Below are positions 1 through 4,912 of a DNA stretch of 6,079 nt, one piece after another. This stretch comes from Eubacteriaceae bacterium. Its GTDB lineage: Bacteria > Bacillota > Clostridia > Eubacteriales > Anaerofustaceae. The DNA is taken from NCBI GenBank assembly GCA_017613995.1, contig JAGACT010000126.1, forward strand, positions 1 to 6,079, read 5' to 3'. Below the pieces are notes generated by a model. The model made no database searches. It had not been told where the DNA came from and saw only the letters and a list, made by a program, of their open reading frames with translations. How positions within the stretch are numbered: the first letter of the stretch is position 1; each line of letters starts with the position of its first letter. The translations under genes and the position numbers were made by a program.

Positions 1-414
1 GATGCCGAAGCGCACCGTATATGTGTCATCCGAGGCGATCCATTCCATGATACGGGGGAGCAGCTCCGCTTTATGCTTCGAAAAGACCTTCGGGGAGAGC
101 TGGTCGCAGGTGGCCCAGTTGTCGATGAACGGCAGGAATGCCTCCACCCTGCGGATGCATTCCCCGAAGTCCTTTATGAGGGATATCATGAAGGCGTGCA
201 GCTGGTCCTCGTCGAAATATTCGTGGGGCAGAGCGTCCAGAAACTCTCCCGCGTCCTCCCGGAGGGAGAACTGCCTGGCCATGCTTTTCAGCGCGGGAGT
301 CCTGACCCCGATGATCCTCGAAGGATCCACCGTGGGAAGAAGCTTTGCCTGGAACTGCCTGTAGGGCCCGTCGGCGCTGCGCTTCAGCTCCGCTCTGATA
401 TCGTCGGTTATCAT
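1..414 (-). CDS. AlkD-like DNA alkylation repair protein, C-terminal part cut by window edge
   Basis: Translating the minus strand from the ATG at 414 gives 138 residues with no stop before the left edge, so this is the N-terminal part of a longer protein; the family usually runs to about 230 residues. It resembles the HEAT-repeat DNA alkylation repair family (PF08713; AlkC/AlkD-type glycosylases that remove alkylated bases). Recognisable pieces are GVRTP at 36-40, the helical stretch around HEYFDEDQLHAF at 64-75, and FIDNWATCD at 96-104. W100 and D104 have the same four-residue spacing as the base-excision residues Trp109 and Asp113 of Bacillus AlkD, which suggests a working site, but this alignment is by memory. 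The start is supported by AAAGGTG at 421-427, six bases upstream. The gene begins 13 bases after the DUF2284 stop, so the two are very likely one transcript. Many clostridial members of this family are annotated only as 'DNA alkylation repair protein', and the activity of this one is inferred. Confidence 0.8.
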   Translation of the reverse strand, partial: MITDDIRAELKRSADGPYRQFQAKLLPTVDPSRIIGVRTPALKSMARQFSLREDAGEFLDALPHEYFDEDQLHAFMISLIKDFGECIRRVEAFLPFIDNWATCDQLSPKVFSKHKAELLPRIMEWIASDDTYTVRFGI

Positions 415-427
415 CCGTATCACCTTT

Positions 428-979
428 TCAGGAGCGGCCCCAGAGCAGCGCTCCGAAAAACGTCAGGGTATCCGGCCCGTTGTTGTACTTTATGCCGGCC
501 CGGGTCGCCAGCACGCTCACCACGAGGCCGTAGCCCTCAATGGCCTGATAGAGCTTATCCGGGAACCTGCAGGGCTCGTCGGGATAAGTGCAGACCTCGC
601 AGCGGTGGCAGCTCTCGTTGGAGAGGACCATGTGGGGCGGGAAATCCCTGCCCAGTCCCCTGTCGAAGGCTTCCGTCACGTCCTTGAAATCATTCATGGC
701 GCTTCTCATCCCCGCGAAATCGAAGGAATCCTCCAGGCGGTAGATCTTGCTGAACACCATCATCCTGTTGTAGCTCTCCAGCCTCTTCTGGCATTCCTCC
801 AGGGTTCCCACCCCCGGCGGGCAGGCCCACGTGGTGCCGTAGCAGCGGCATGAATTGCCTTCGCAGATCTTTCTTACTTCATCCCTGTATTCCAGTTCCC
901 TTATGCTGACTTCTCCGGTCTCGTCGATGCCCGCATCCTTTGCGGCGCGGCTGATTATGTACTCAAGAGACATTTCCAT
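428..979 (-). CDS. DUF2284 family cysteine-rich, predicted metal-binding protein
   Basis: This is a 183-residue protein of unknown function matching the DUF2284 pattern. It has two cysteine groups. The first is C39, C44, C46 and C53, in a segment ending WACPP (51-55). The second is C124, C127, C130 and C137, with CxxCxxC spacing followed by EPCRFP (135-140). C63 is an extra cysteine. The C-terminus ends in the family-like YNNGPDTLTFFGALLW (165-180). Eight well-placed cysteines suggest zinc or iron-sulfur binding; the metal is not determinable here. No signal peptide or membrane segment is seen, so it is probably cytoplasmic. The frame is open upstream to an ATG at 1033. The ATG at 979 is preferred because GGGAGG at 988-993 sits eight bases before it, while nothing resembling a binding site precedes 1033. 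The gene follows a terminator and is first in a probable operon with the alkylation-repair gene. No biochemical role is claimed. Confidence 0.85.
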   Translation of the reverse strand: MEMSLEYIISRAAKDAGIDETGEVSIRELEYRDEVRKICEGNSCRCYGTTWACPPGVGTLEECQKRLESYNRMMVFSKIYRLEDSFDFAGMRSAMNDFKDVTEAFDRGLGRDFPPHMVLSNESCHRCEVCTYPDEPCRFPDKLYQAIEGYGLVVSVLATRAGIKYNNGPDTLTFFGALLWGRS

Positions 980-987
980 TTCATATT

Positions 988-993
988 CCTCCC
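988..993 (-). promoter_or_regulatory. Ribosome binding site that fixes the DUF2284 start
   Basis: GGGAGG on the minus strand lies eight bases before the ATG at 979. It decides for this start over the in-frame ATG at 1033, which would add 18 residues outside the family's usual core. Confidence 0.8.
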
Positions 994-1017
994 GGGCATC
1001 CCCGCAGGATGCCTTCA

Positions 1018-1046
1018 TATATAATATTACCACACAAAACAGAAAA
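1018..1046 (-). promoter_or_regulatory. Possible promoter for DUF2284-alkylation repair operon
   Basis: An AT-rich stretch just after the upstream terminator offers TATATA (1018-1023) as a -10, with TTTTCT (1041-1046) 17 bases upstream as a poor -35. TATTAT (1021-1026) is an alternative -10. A promoter is expected here because the terminator at 1043-1067 separates this operon from the amidohydrolase gene. The exact boxes are uncertain. The candidate -35 lies in the U-tract of the terminator. Confidence 0.4.
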
Positions 1047-1067
1047 AAGCTCCGGAAATCCGGAGCT
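1043..1067 (-). terminator. Intrinsic terminator after amidohydrolase gene
   Basis: On the minus strand AGCTCCGG and CCGGAGCT form a perfect 8-bp stem around a 4-base loop, followed at once by six T residues. It starts 10 bases after the amidohydrolase stop. It ends the rluB/tRNA/amidohydrolase transcription. Confidence 0.92.
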
Positions 1068-1077
1068 GAGGGATCTG

Positions 1078-1881
1078 TCAGCCTATTCCGAGGATCCTTT
1101 TTGCGTTGTCGTAAAGGATCATCTTTCTTTCTTCGTCACTAAGGGGCAGTTTCATGAAGCGCTCTATCTCCGCAGCAGGATCCCACATGGGATAGTCGGT
1201 GCCGTACATCACCCTGTCCGCTCCGTAGGCATGGATCACTTCCGCCGCCTGTTCGGGGGATATGAACATAAGAGAGGACGAGACGTCCACGAAGAAGTTG
1301 GGGAACTGCTTAAGCTGGCTGCAGGCTTCGGTCCAGTTGGACCATCCGCCGAAATGGGCGCCGATGAGCTTAAGGGACGGTATCTCCCGCAGCACAGGCA
1401 CGAGCCTATTGGGATTCGAGCAGTCATAGCGGGTATCCCCGGTATGCAGAAGCACCGTAAGACCGTTCTCGGCGCAGAGCTTCAGCATGCTGACGAAGCA
1501 GTCCTCGTCAACTTTGAAGCCCTGGATCTCGGGATGCATCTTGACCCCTTTCATGCCCAGGTCCGTTATCTCTTCTATGTCGGTCTTTACTTCCCCGAGG
1601 GGATAGAGGGTGCCGTATCCCGTGACACAGTCAAAGCGGTCCGCCTCCGATGCGATGAAACGATTGATGCTGGATACCTGATGGGGCGTGGTGGCGACCG
1701 AATGAATGAGAAAATGATCCGTCCCGGCGGCCTTTCCCACTTCCACCAGCTGGTCCGTGACTCCGGTGCCGTAGGAAACGGTCCCGTAGAATCTGTCGGT
1801 GCCGGCCACGGCCTTGGCGGCTATCTTTTCGGGATAAACGTGGGTATGCATGTCGGTGACTCTGAATCTGTTTTCGATCAT
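1078..1881 (-). CDS. Amidohydrolase family protein (amidohydrolase_2, TIM-barrel metal hydrolase/decarboxylase)
   Basis: This is a 267-residue cytoplasmic protein of the amidohydrolase_2 type (PF04909), whose members are metal-dependent hydrolases and decarboxylases with a TIM-barrel fold. The expected metal-site elements appear in order: DMHTH (D10, H12, H14) on the first strand, GVKMHPEIQG (112-121, H116), LLHTGD (144-149, H146), GAHFGGW (174-180, H176) and YGTDYPMW (226-233, D229). The full set of ligands suggests an active enzyme. The length is typical of small family members. The substrate cannot be read from the sequence, and no neighbouring catabolic genes point to one. The frame is open upstream to an ATG at 1929, but that start would run into the tRNA gene. 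The ATG at 1881 has AGGTGG at 1886-1891 and begins 34 bases after the tRNA 3' end. No good promoter of its own was found, so it is probably transcribed with the tRNA. Confidence 0.87.
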   Translation of the reverse strand: MIENRFRVTDMHTHVYPEKIAAKAVAGTDRFYGTVSYGTGVTDQLVEVGKAAGTDHFLIHSVATTPHQVSSINRFIASEADRFDCVTGYGTLYPLGEVKTDIEEITDLGMKGVKMHPEIQGFKVDEDCFVSMLKLCAENGLTVLLHTGDTRYDCSNPNRLVPVLREIPSLKLIGAHFGGWSNWTEACSQLKQFPNFFVDVSSSLMFISPEQAAEVIHAYGADRVMYGTDYPMWDPAAEIERFMKLPLSDEERKMILYDNAKRILGIG

Positions 1882-1885
1882 ATAT

Positions 1886-1891
1886 CCACCT
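1886..1891 (-). promoter_or_regulatory. Ribosome binding site for amidohydrolase
   Basis: AGGTGG on the minus strand lies four bases before the ATG at 1881. The spacing is a little short, but there is no better candidate, and it excludes the upstream ATG at 1929 that overlaps the tRNA. Confidence 0.65.
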
Positions 1892-1899
1892 GCTAAGTG

Positions 1900-1915
1900 T
1901 TTTTGAATACAAAAA
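1900..1915 (-). repeat. Small A/T inverted repeat between tRNA-Asn and amidohydrolase
   Basis: On the minus strand TTTTTG and CAAAAA form a 6-bp stem with a 4-base loop (TATT), starting at the base right after the encoded CCA. It is weak and has no following T-tract, so it is unlikely to be an efficient terminator. After tRNA 3' processing it could form the 5' end of the amidohydrolase mRNA. Confidence 0.45.
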
Positions 1916-1991
1916 TGGCGCCCCAACAAGGACTCGAACCTTGGACCTAACGGTTAACAGCCGTGCGCTCTACCGACTGAGCTATTGAGGC
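1916..1991 (-). tRNA. tRNA-Asn, anticodon GUU, CCA encoded
   Basis: This is a 76-base tRNA on the minus strand. The acceptor stem GCCTCAA/TTGGGGC pairs fully, with one T-G pair at 4-69. The D-arm is GCTC/GAGC with loop AGTCGGTA. The anticodon loop is CTGTTAA, with GTT at 1956-1958. The T-arm is CAAGG/CCTTG with loop TTCGAGT. The discriminator base is G73, and CCA is encoded at 1916-1918. In the anticodon stem 28-42 to 31-39 pair, but 27-43 is a C-U mismatch. This reads AAC/AAU codons. The sequence closely follows the clostridial tRNA-Asn layout. Its own strong promoter lies just upstream, predicting a 5' leader of only about seven bases. No clear terminator follows before the amidohydrolase start 34 bases on. 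Confidence 0.97.
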
Positions 1992-2004
1992 GCTACAAGA
2001 ATAT

Positions 2005-2032
2005 ATTATACATAATTATTTTTTATTGTCAA
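2005..2032 (-). promoter_or_regulatory. Near-consensus sigma-A promoter for tRNA-Asn
   Basis: On the minus strand a perfect -35 (TTGACA, 2027-2032) and a perfect -10 (TATAAT, 2005-2010) are separated by 16 bases of A/T-rich sequence. Transcription should begin near 1998, about seven bases before the mature tRNA 5' end. The -35 box falls inside the last codons of rluB (Val-Asp-Asn), and the rluB stop at 2016-2018 lies in the spacer, so the promoter is partly coding sequence. Confidence 0.9.
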
Positions 2033-2849
2033 CTTTTCCCGGGGCTTTTTTTGTTTTTTTAGCTCCGTTTTTATGGGCCGTTTCAGCCGCTGCTCCGCCG
2101 GAACGGGGGGCGCCGCCCTTCTTCGGGGAAGCCTCCTTCGCGGATTCGGACATGCAGGTGCGGACCTCCTTCGGGGTCAGTGTCCTGTAGGTGCCGCTCT
2201 TAAGATTCCCCAGGGGGATGCCGGCTTCCTCGGTCCTCTTCAGGGAGATGACGGGATGCCCGATGATCTCGCACATGCGCCTTATCTGGCGGTTGCGGCC
2301 CTCGGAAATGACTATCTCCACCCGGCTGTTGCCCTTTACCAACCTGTCCAGGCGCACGAAGTTCGCCGAGGCGGGACCGTCCTCCAGCATGACTCCCCGG
2401 GTAAGCTTTCTGAGATCCTTCTCGTCCACCTCACCGGTGAGCAGGGCGAGGTACCTCTTACCCTTGTTGAACTTCGGGTGAGTAAGCTTATAGGCGAAAT
2501 CCCCGTCGTTGGTTATGAAGATGAGTCCCTCGCTGTCCTTGTCCAGCCTTCCCACGGGATAGAGCCGGTGCCCGGTATCGTCTATGAGGTCCAGAACGGT
2601 GGTCTCGCCGTGATCGGCCTTCGCTGCGCTGATGACCCCCACGGGCTTGTTGAGCATGTAATAGACCTTCTCCTCCTGGGGACGGATCTCTTTTCCCCTC
2701 ACGGTGACAATGTCCCGCTCCGGGTCCACATCCAGCCCGGGTTCGGTTATCCTGGCTCCGTTGACGCTCACTGCTCCCTTTTGTATAAGTTCGTCCGCCT
2801 TCCTTCTGGAGGCGACGCCGCACAGGGCGATGTATTTGTTGATCCTCAT
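2016..2849 (-). CDS. rluB: 23S rRNA pseudouridine synthase, RluB/RsuA family
   Basis: This 277-residue cytoplasmic RNA-modifying enzyme isomerises a uridine to pseudouridine. RluB acts on 23S rRNA (U2605 in E. coli numbering). An S4 RNA-binding domain covers about residues 1-48 (MRINKYIALCGVASRRKADELI region). The catalytic domain follows: YYMLNKPVGV at 63-72; GRLDKDSEGL at 100-109, with the catalytic Asp at D103; the KGKRY segment at 129-133; and EGRNRQIRRM at 183-192. From about residue 232 a Lys/Ala/Gly-rich tail of some 45 residues extends to KVDNKK and is probably disordered and RNA-binding. RluB rather than RsuA is chosen from the catalytic-domain wording and tail, with RluB/RsuA/RluE ambiguity remaining. 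AAAGG at 2855-2859 lies six bases upstream of the ATG. The gene is divergent from the M50-scpAB operon, and no terminator is seen before the tRNA downstream. Confidence 0.92.
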   Translation of the reverse strand: MRINKYIALCGVASRRKADELIQKGAVSVNGARITEPGLDVDPERDIVTVRGKEIRPQEEKVYYMLNKPVGVISAAKADHGETTVLDLIDDTGHRLYPVGRLDKDSEGLIFITNDGDFAYKLTHPKFNKGKRYLALLTGEVDEKDLRKLTRGVMLEDGPASANFVRLDRLVKGNSRVEIVISEGRNRQIRRMCEIIGHPVISLKRTEEAGIPLGNLKSGTYRTLTPKEVRTCMSESAKEASPKKGGAPRSGGAAAETAHKNGAKKTKKAPGKVDNKK

Positions 2850-2872
2850 AAAATGCCTTTGACTCCGTTGTT

Positions 2873-2901
2873 TTGACTATTGATAAATGCTATGCTATTA
2901 T
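2873..2901 (+). promoter_or_regulatory. Promoter for M50 protease-scpA-scpB operon (rightward half of a shared divergent promoter)
   Basis: TTGACT (2873-2878) and TATTAT (2896-2901) are separated by 17 bases. A TG dinucleotide at 2893-2894 makes it an extended -10. The predicted start is near 2908, giving a leader of about 47 bases before the ATG at 2955. No terminator or riboswitch-like fold was recognised in the leader. Confidence 0.78.
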
Positions 2902-2925
2902 ACAATATGTAAGGCATGCCGACAA
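2897..2925 (-). promoter_or_regulatory. Promoter for rluB (leftward half of a shared divergent promoter)
   Basis: On the minus strand TTGTCG (2920-2925) and a perfect TATAAT (2897-2902) are separated by exactly 17 bases. The predicted start is near 2890, giving a leader of about 40 bases. The -10 overlaps the opposite promoter's -10 by five bases. Confidence 0.78.
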
Positions 2926-2940
2926 CAGTTTTCGGCGCCG

Positions 2941-2945
2941 GGAGG
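2941..2945 (+). promoter_or_regulatory. Ribosome binding site that fixes the M50 protease start
   Basis: GGAGG lies nine bases before the ATG at 2955. The in-frame ATG at 2916 has no such site and would sit only about eight bases from the predicted transcription start, so it is rejected. Confidence 0.8.
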
Positions 2946-2954
2946 AAGTATCGC

Positions 2955-3569
2955 ATGGATACCGAGAAGATCATATACTATGCCATGATAGCGGCCGCGT
3001 CCCTCATCTCCATCACGCTGCACGAATGCGCCCACGGCTACACCGCCCTGAGGCTCGGGGATCCCACCGCCAAGGAGAGCGGAAGGCTCACCCTGAACCC
3101 AATAGCACACATCGACCCGATGGGGCTTCTGATGCTGATCGTGATGCGCATAGGCTACGCGAAGCCCGTGCCGGTGAATCCCTACCGGTTCCGGGACAGA
3201 AAGAAGGGCATGCTGCTGGTGGCCCTGGCGGGACCCGCCACGAACCTGCTGCTGGCCCTCATCGCGGGCAGGGTGGCATCGGGACTTATGCCCCAGGTGG
3301 TGCGCCGCGACGCCCTGTACTACAGCGTGTACTTCCTGATCATTTTCACCCAGCTCAACATAGGCTACGCGGTGTTCAACCTGCTGCCCTTCCCTCCCCT
3401 GGACGGCTCGAAGATCTTCGCGTCCCTGCTGCCGGACAAGTGGGAGCAGCTGTTCTACCAGTATCAGAAGTATTTTTACATTGTTGTGCTGGTCCTTTAT
3501 CTATTGGGCGTGTTGAATGTTATAATTGACCCTGTCATCAGTTTCCTGTACAGACTGATAATATCCTGA
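2955..3569 (+). CDS. Site-2 protease family (M50) membrane metalloprotease
   Basis: This is a 204-residue integral membrane protein of the M50 (site-2 protease) family, in the small form with no PDZ domain. The zinc-site motif HECAH lies at 23-27 (H23, E24 and H27 as ligands and catalytic Glu) within the first hydrophobic segment. HIDPMG at 52-57 follows, and NLLPFPPLDG at 142-151 supplies the third ligand, D150. Hydrophobic stretches around 6-30, 55-68, 86-106, 121-147 and 173-198 are probable membrane spans. All catalytic residues are present, so an active intramembrane protease is likely. The natural substrate is unknown. The gene heads the operon, ending 11 bases before scpA. The M50-scpA-scpB order is common in Bacillota, but a functional link to condensin is not established here. 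B. subtilis YwhC is a comparable small family member, by memory. Confidence 0.9.
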   Translation: MDTEKIIYYAMIAAASLISITLHECAHGYTALRLGDPTAKESGRLTLNPIAHIDPMGLLMLIVMRIGYAKPVPVNPYRFRDRKKGMLLVALAGPATNLLLALIAGRVASGLMPQVVRRDALYYSVYFLIIFTQLNIGYAVFNLLPFPPLDGSKIFASLLPDKWEQLFYQYQKYFYIVVLVLYLLGVLNVIIDPVISFLYRLIIS

Positions 3570-3577
3570 AGGAGGGG
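3570..3577 (+). promoter_or_regulatory. Strong ribosome binding site for a TTG-initiated scpA
   Basis: AGGAGGGG directly follows the M50 protease stop codon and lies 3-4 bases before the TTG at 3581 (the AGGAGG core is five away). It decides for the unusual TTG start, since no ATG or GTG with such a site exists nearby. Confidence 0.85.
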
Positions 3578-3580
3578 GCC

Positions 3581-4288
3581 TTGGAAAAAGTACAGTTCGA
3601 GACCTTCGACGGACCTCTGGATCTGCTTCTGAGCCTTCTGTCGAAGAACGAGATAAACATCTACGATATCCCCATAGCGAAGATCACGGACCAGTACATG
3701 AACTACCTGTATCAGGCGGACGAGCTGAACATAGAGCTGGCCAGCGAGTTCATCGTGGTGGCAGCCCAGCTGATTGAGATAAAGACCCGCATGATGCTCC
3801 CGAAGGAAGAGCCCGAGGAGGAACAGACGGATCCCCGGGAGGAGCTGGTCAGGAGACTCAACGAGTACCGTGTTTTCAAGCAGATCAGCGAATACATCAA
3901 AAGAGGGGAAAGCACCTACCAGGAGCTGGTGGAGAAGGATCCGGAGTACTTCCCGCAGCTTGCCGAGGAGAGCTCCCCGGTGGACATCAATACCCAGATG
4001 CTGCTGAACGCCATAAGGAGCGTTTTCGCCCGCACCCGCATAAAGCCCGAAGAGGAATTCGACTATACCATCATGCGGGAGGAGGTGTCCGTGGAGGACA
4101 TGATCGAAAGCATCTCCCGCAGGCTCGAGATGGAAAACACCATAAGCTTCTTTTCTCTGTTCGAGGAACACTCGGGCAAATACTACATCATAGCAGCCTT
4201 CCTGGCCATCCTGGAGATGGTCAAGGACGGAACGGTGCTCCTTTCCCAGGAAACACCGTATGCTGACATAATCATCGAAAGGGCATGA
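3581..4288 (+). CDS. scpA: Segregation and condensation protein A (kleisin of the SMC complex)
   Basis: This 235-residue cytoplasmic protein links the SMC dimer heads and binds ScpB in the bacterial condensin complex, which compacts and segregates the chromosome. The family opening is clear: FETFDGPLDLLLSLL at 6-20, then EFIVVAAQLIEIKTRMMLP around 56-74, the N-terminal SMC-neck-binding part. A charged, glutamate-rich linker follows at about 75-135. A C-terminal winged-helix region at about 165-235 contains IAAFLAILEMVKDGTVLL (204-221), which contacts the SMC head. Length is close to B. subtilis ScpA (about 250). It starts with TTG, placed by the strong binding site and by the family N-terminus. 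It is 11 bases after the protease stop and 10 bases before scpB, so all three are one transcript. Confidence 0.95.
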   Translation: MEKVQFETFDGPLDLLLSLLSKNEINIYDIPIAKITDQYMNYLYQADELNIELASEFIVVAAQLIEIKTRMMLPKEEPEEEQTDPREELVRRLNEYRVFKQISEYIKRGESTYQELVEKDPEYFPQLAEESSPVDINTQMLLNAIRSVFARTRIKPEEEFDYTIMREEVSVEDMIESISRRLEMENTISFFSLFEEHSGKYYIIAAFLAILEMVKDGTVLLSQETPYADIIIERA

Positions 4289-4298
4289 GCTGACCATA

Positions 4299-4865
4299 AT
4301 GGATGAACTTGATCTTAAATACGCACTGGAAGCCATACTTTTTGCCAGCGGCGAGTCGGTGGCTCTTCAGGCTCTCGCCAGGGCTATAGAAAAGACTCCC
4401 TCCGAGACCAGGGAGCTTCTCCGCGAACTCATGGAAGACTACGACCGCGGCATGCGGGGGCTGAGGATCATGCAGATGGAGAACCGCTACCAGATGCTCA
4501 CCCGCAACGAGTACTTCCCCTACATCAGAAATATAGTGAAGGCCACTCCCGCGTCCTCCCTGTCCCAGGCGGCGCTGGAGACCCTTTCCATAGTCGCGTA
4601 CCGCCAGCCCGTGACCAGGGCTGATATAGAATACATAAGGGGAGTTCAGTCCTCCAGCTCGCTGGACCTGCTGGTGGACAGGGGCTTCGTGAGGATCGCC
4701 GGCAAGCTGGACGCGCCGGGAAGGCCCGTCACCTACGAGACCACCCCCGAGTTCCTGAAGCTCATGGACATCACCTCCATCTCCGAGATGCCGAAATTCG
4801 AGGAGTTCAGCGGCGGGATCCAGCTCAGGCTGGAGGAACAGCCGGAGGAGAACGGACAGCAGTGA
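4299..4865 (+). CDS. scpB: Segregation and condensation protein B (ScpA partner in SMC complex)
   Basis: This is a 188-residue cytoplasmic protein. ScpB dimers of two winged-helix domains bind the ScpA kleisin and regulate the SMC condensin. The first winged-helix domain runs from about residue 5 (KYALEAILFASGES, 7-20) to about 80. The second contains the signature LSQAALETLSIVAYRQPV (88-105), then ADIEYIRGVQ (108-117) and PGRPVTYETT (140-149). A short Glu-rich tail ends in QQ. Length is like B. subtilis ScpB (197). The ATG is 10 bases after the scpA stop. No convincing binding site is seen immediately before it; the nearest purine run, AAAGGG at 4278-4283, is about 15 bases away. Translation probably depends partly on coupling to scpA. 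A terminator follows 13 bases after the stop. Confidence 0.95.
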   Translation: MDELDLKYALEAILFASGESVALQALARAIEKTPSETRELLRELMEDYDRGMRGLRIMQMENRYQMLTRNEYFPYIRNIVKATPASSLSQAALETLSIVAYRQPVTRADIEYIRGVQSSSSLDLLVDRGFVRIAGKLDAPGRPVTYETTPEFLKLMDITSISEMPKFEEFSGGIQLRLEEQPEENGQQ

Positions 4866-4878
4866 TATAAAAAGACAG

Positions 4879-4908
4879 GGCGGAAGGAGAAGCTCCTTCC
4901 GCTTTTTT
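4879..4908 (+). terminator. Intrinsic terminator of the M50-scpA-scpB operon
   Basis: GCGGAAGGAG and CTCCTTCCGC form a perfect 10-bp stem around a 3-base loop, followed by seven T residues. It lies 13 bases after the scpB stop. Confidence 0.95.
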
Positions 4909-4912
4909 TGCG

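Noticed and set aside
73..687. Plus-strand open frame opposite the alkylation repair and DUF2284 genes
   Set aside because: It spans the junction of two real minus-strand genes, is rich in Arg/Pro/Gly as in shadow frames, and lacks a start site.
1009..1896. Long plus-strand open frame opposite the amidohydrolase gene
   Set aside because: It is antisense to a clear family protein, has no recognisable domains and no binding site, and shows composition expected of a shadow in GC-rich DNA.
1882..1929. Longer amidohydrolase with start at 1929
   Set aside because: The extra 16 residues would be encoded by the 3' end of the tRNA. The start at 1881 has its own binding site and matches the family N-terminus.
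2073..2876. Long plus-strand open frame opposite rluB
   Set aside because: It covers the rluB coding region in reverse. The rluB motifs (S4 domain, GRLDKDSEGL) are decisive, and the antisense product resembles nothing.
2913..2940. Palindromes GGCATGCC and CGGCGCCG and a possible 5-bp hairpin (2918-2936) in the leader of the M50-scpAB operon, considered as an operator or riboswitch
   Set aside because: The elements are short, the leader is only about 47 bases, and no known riboswitch core or repressor box is recognised. Chance is likely in GC-rich sequence.
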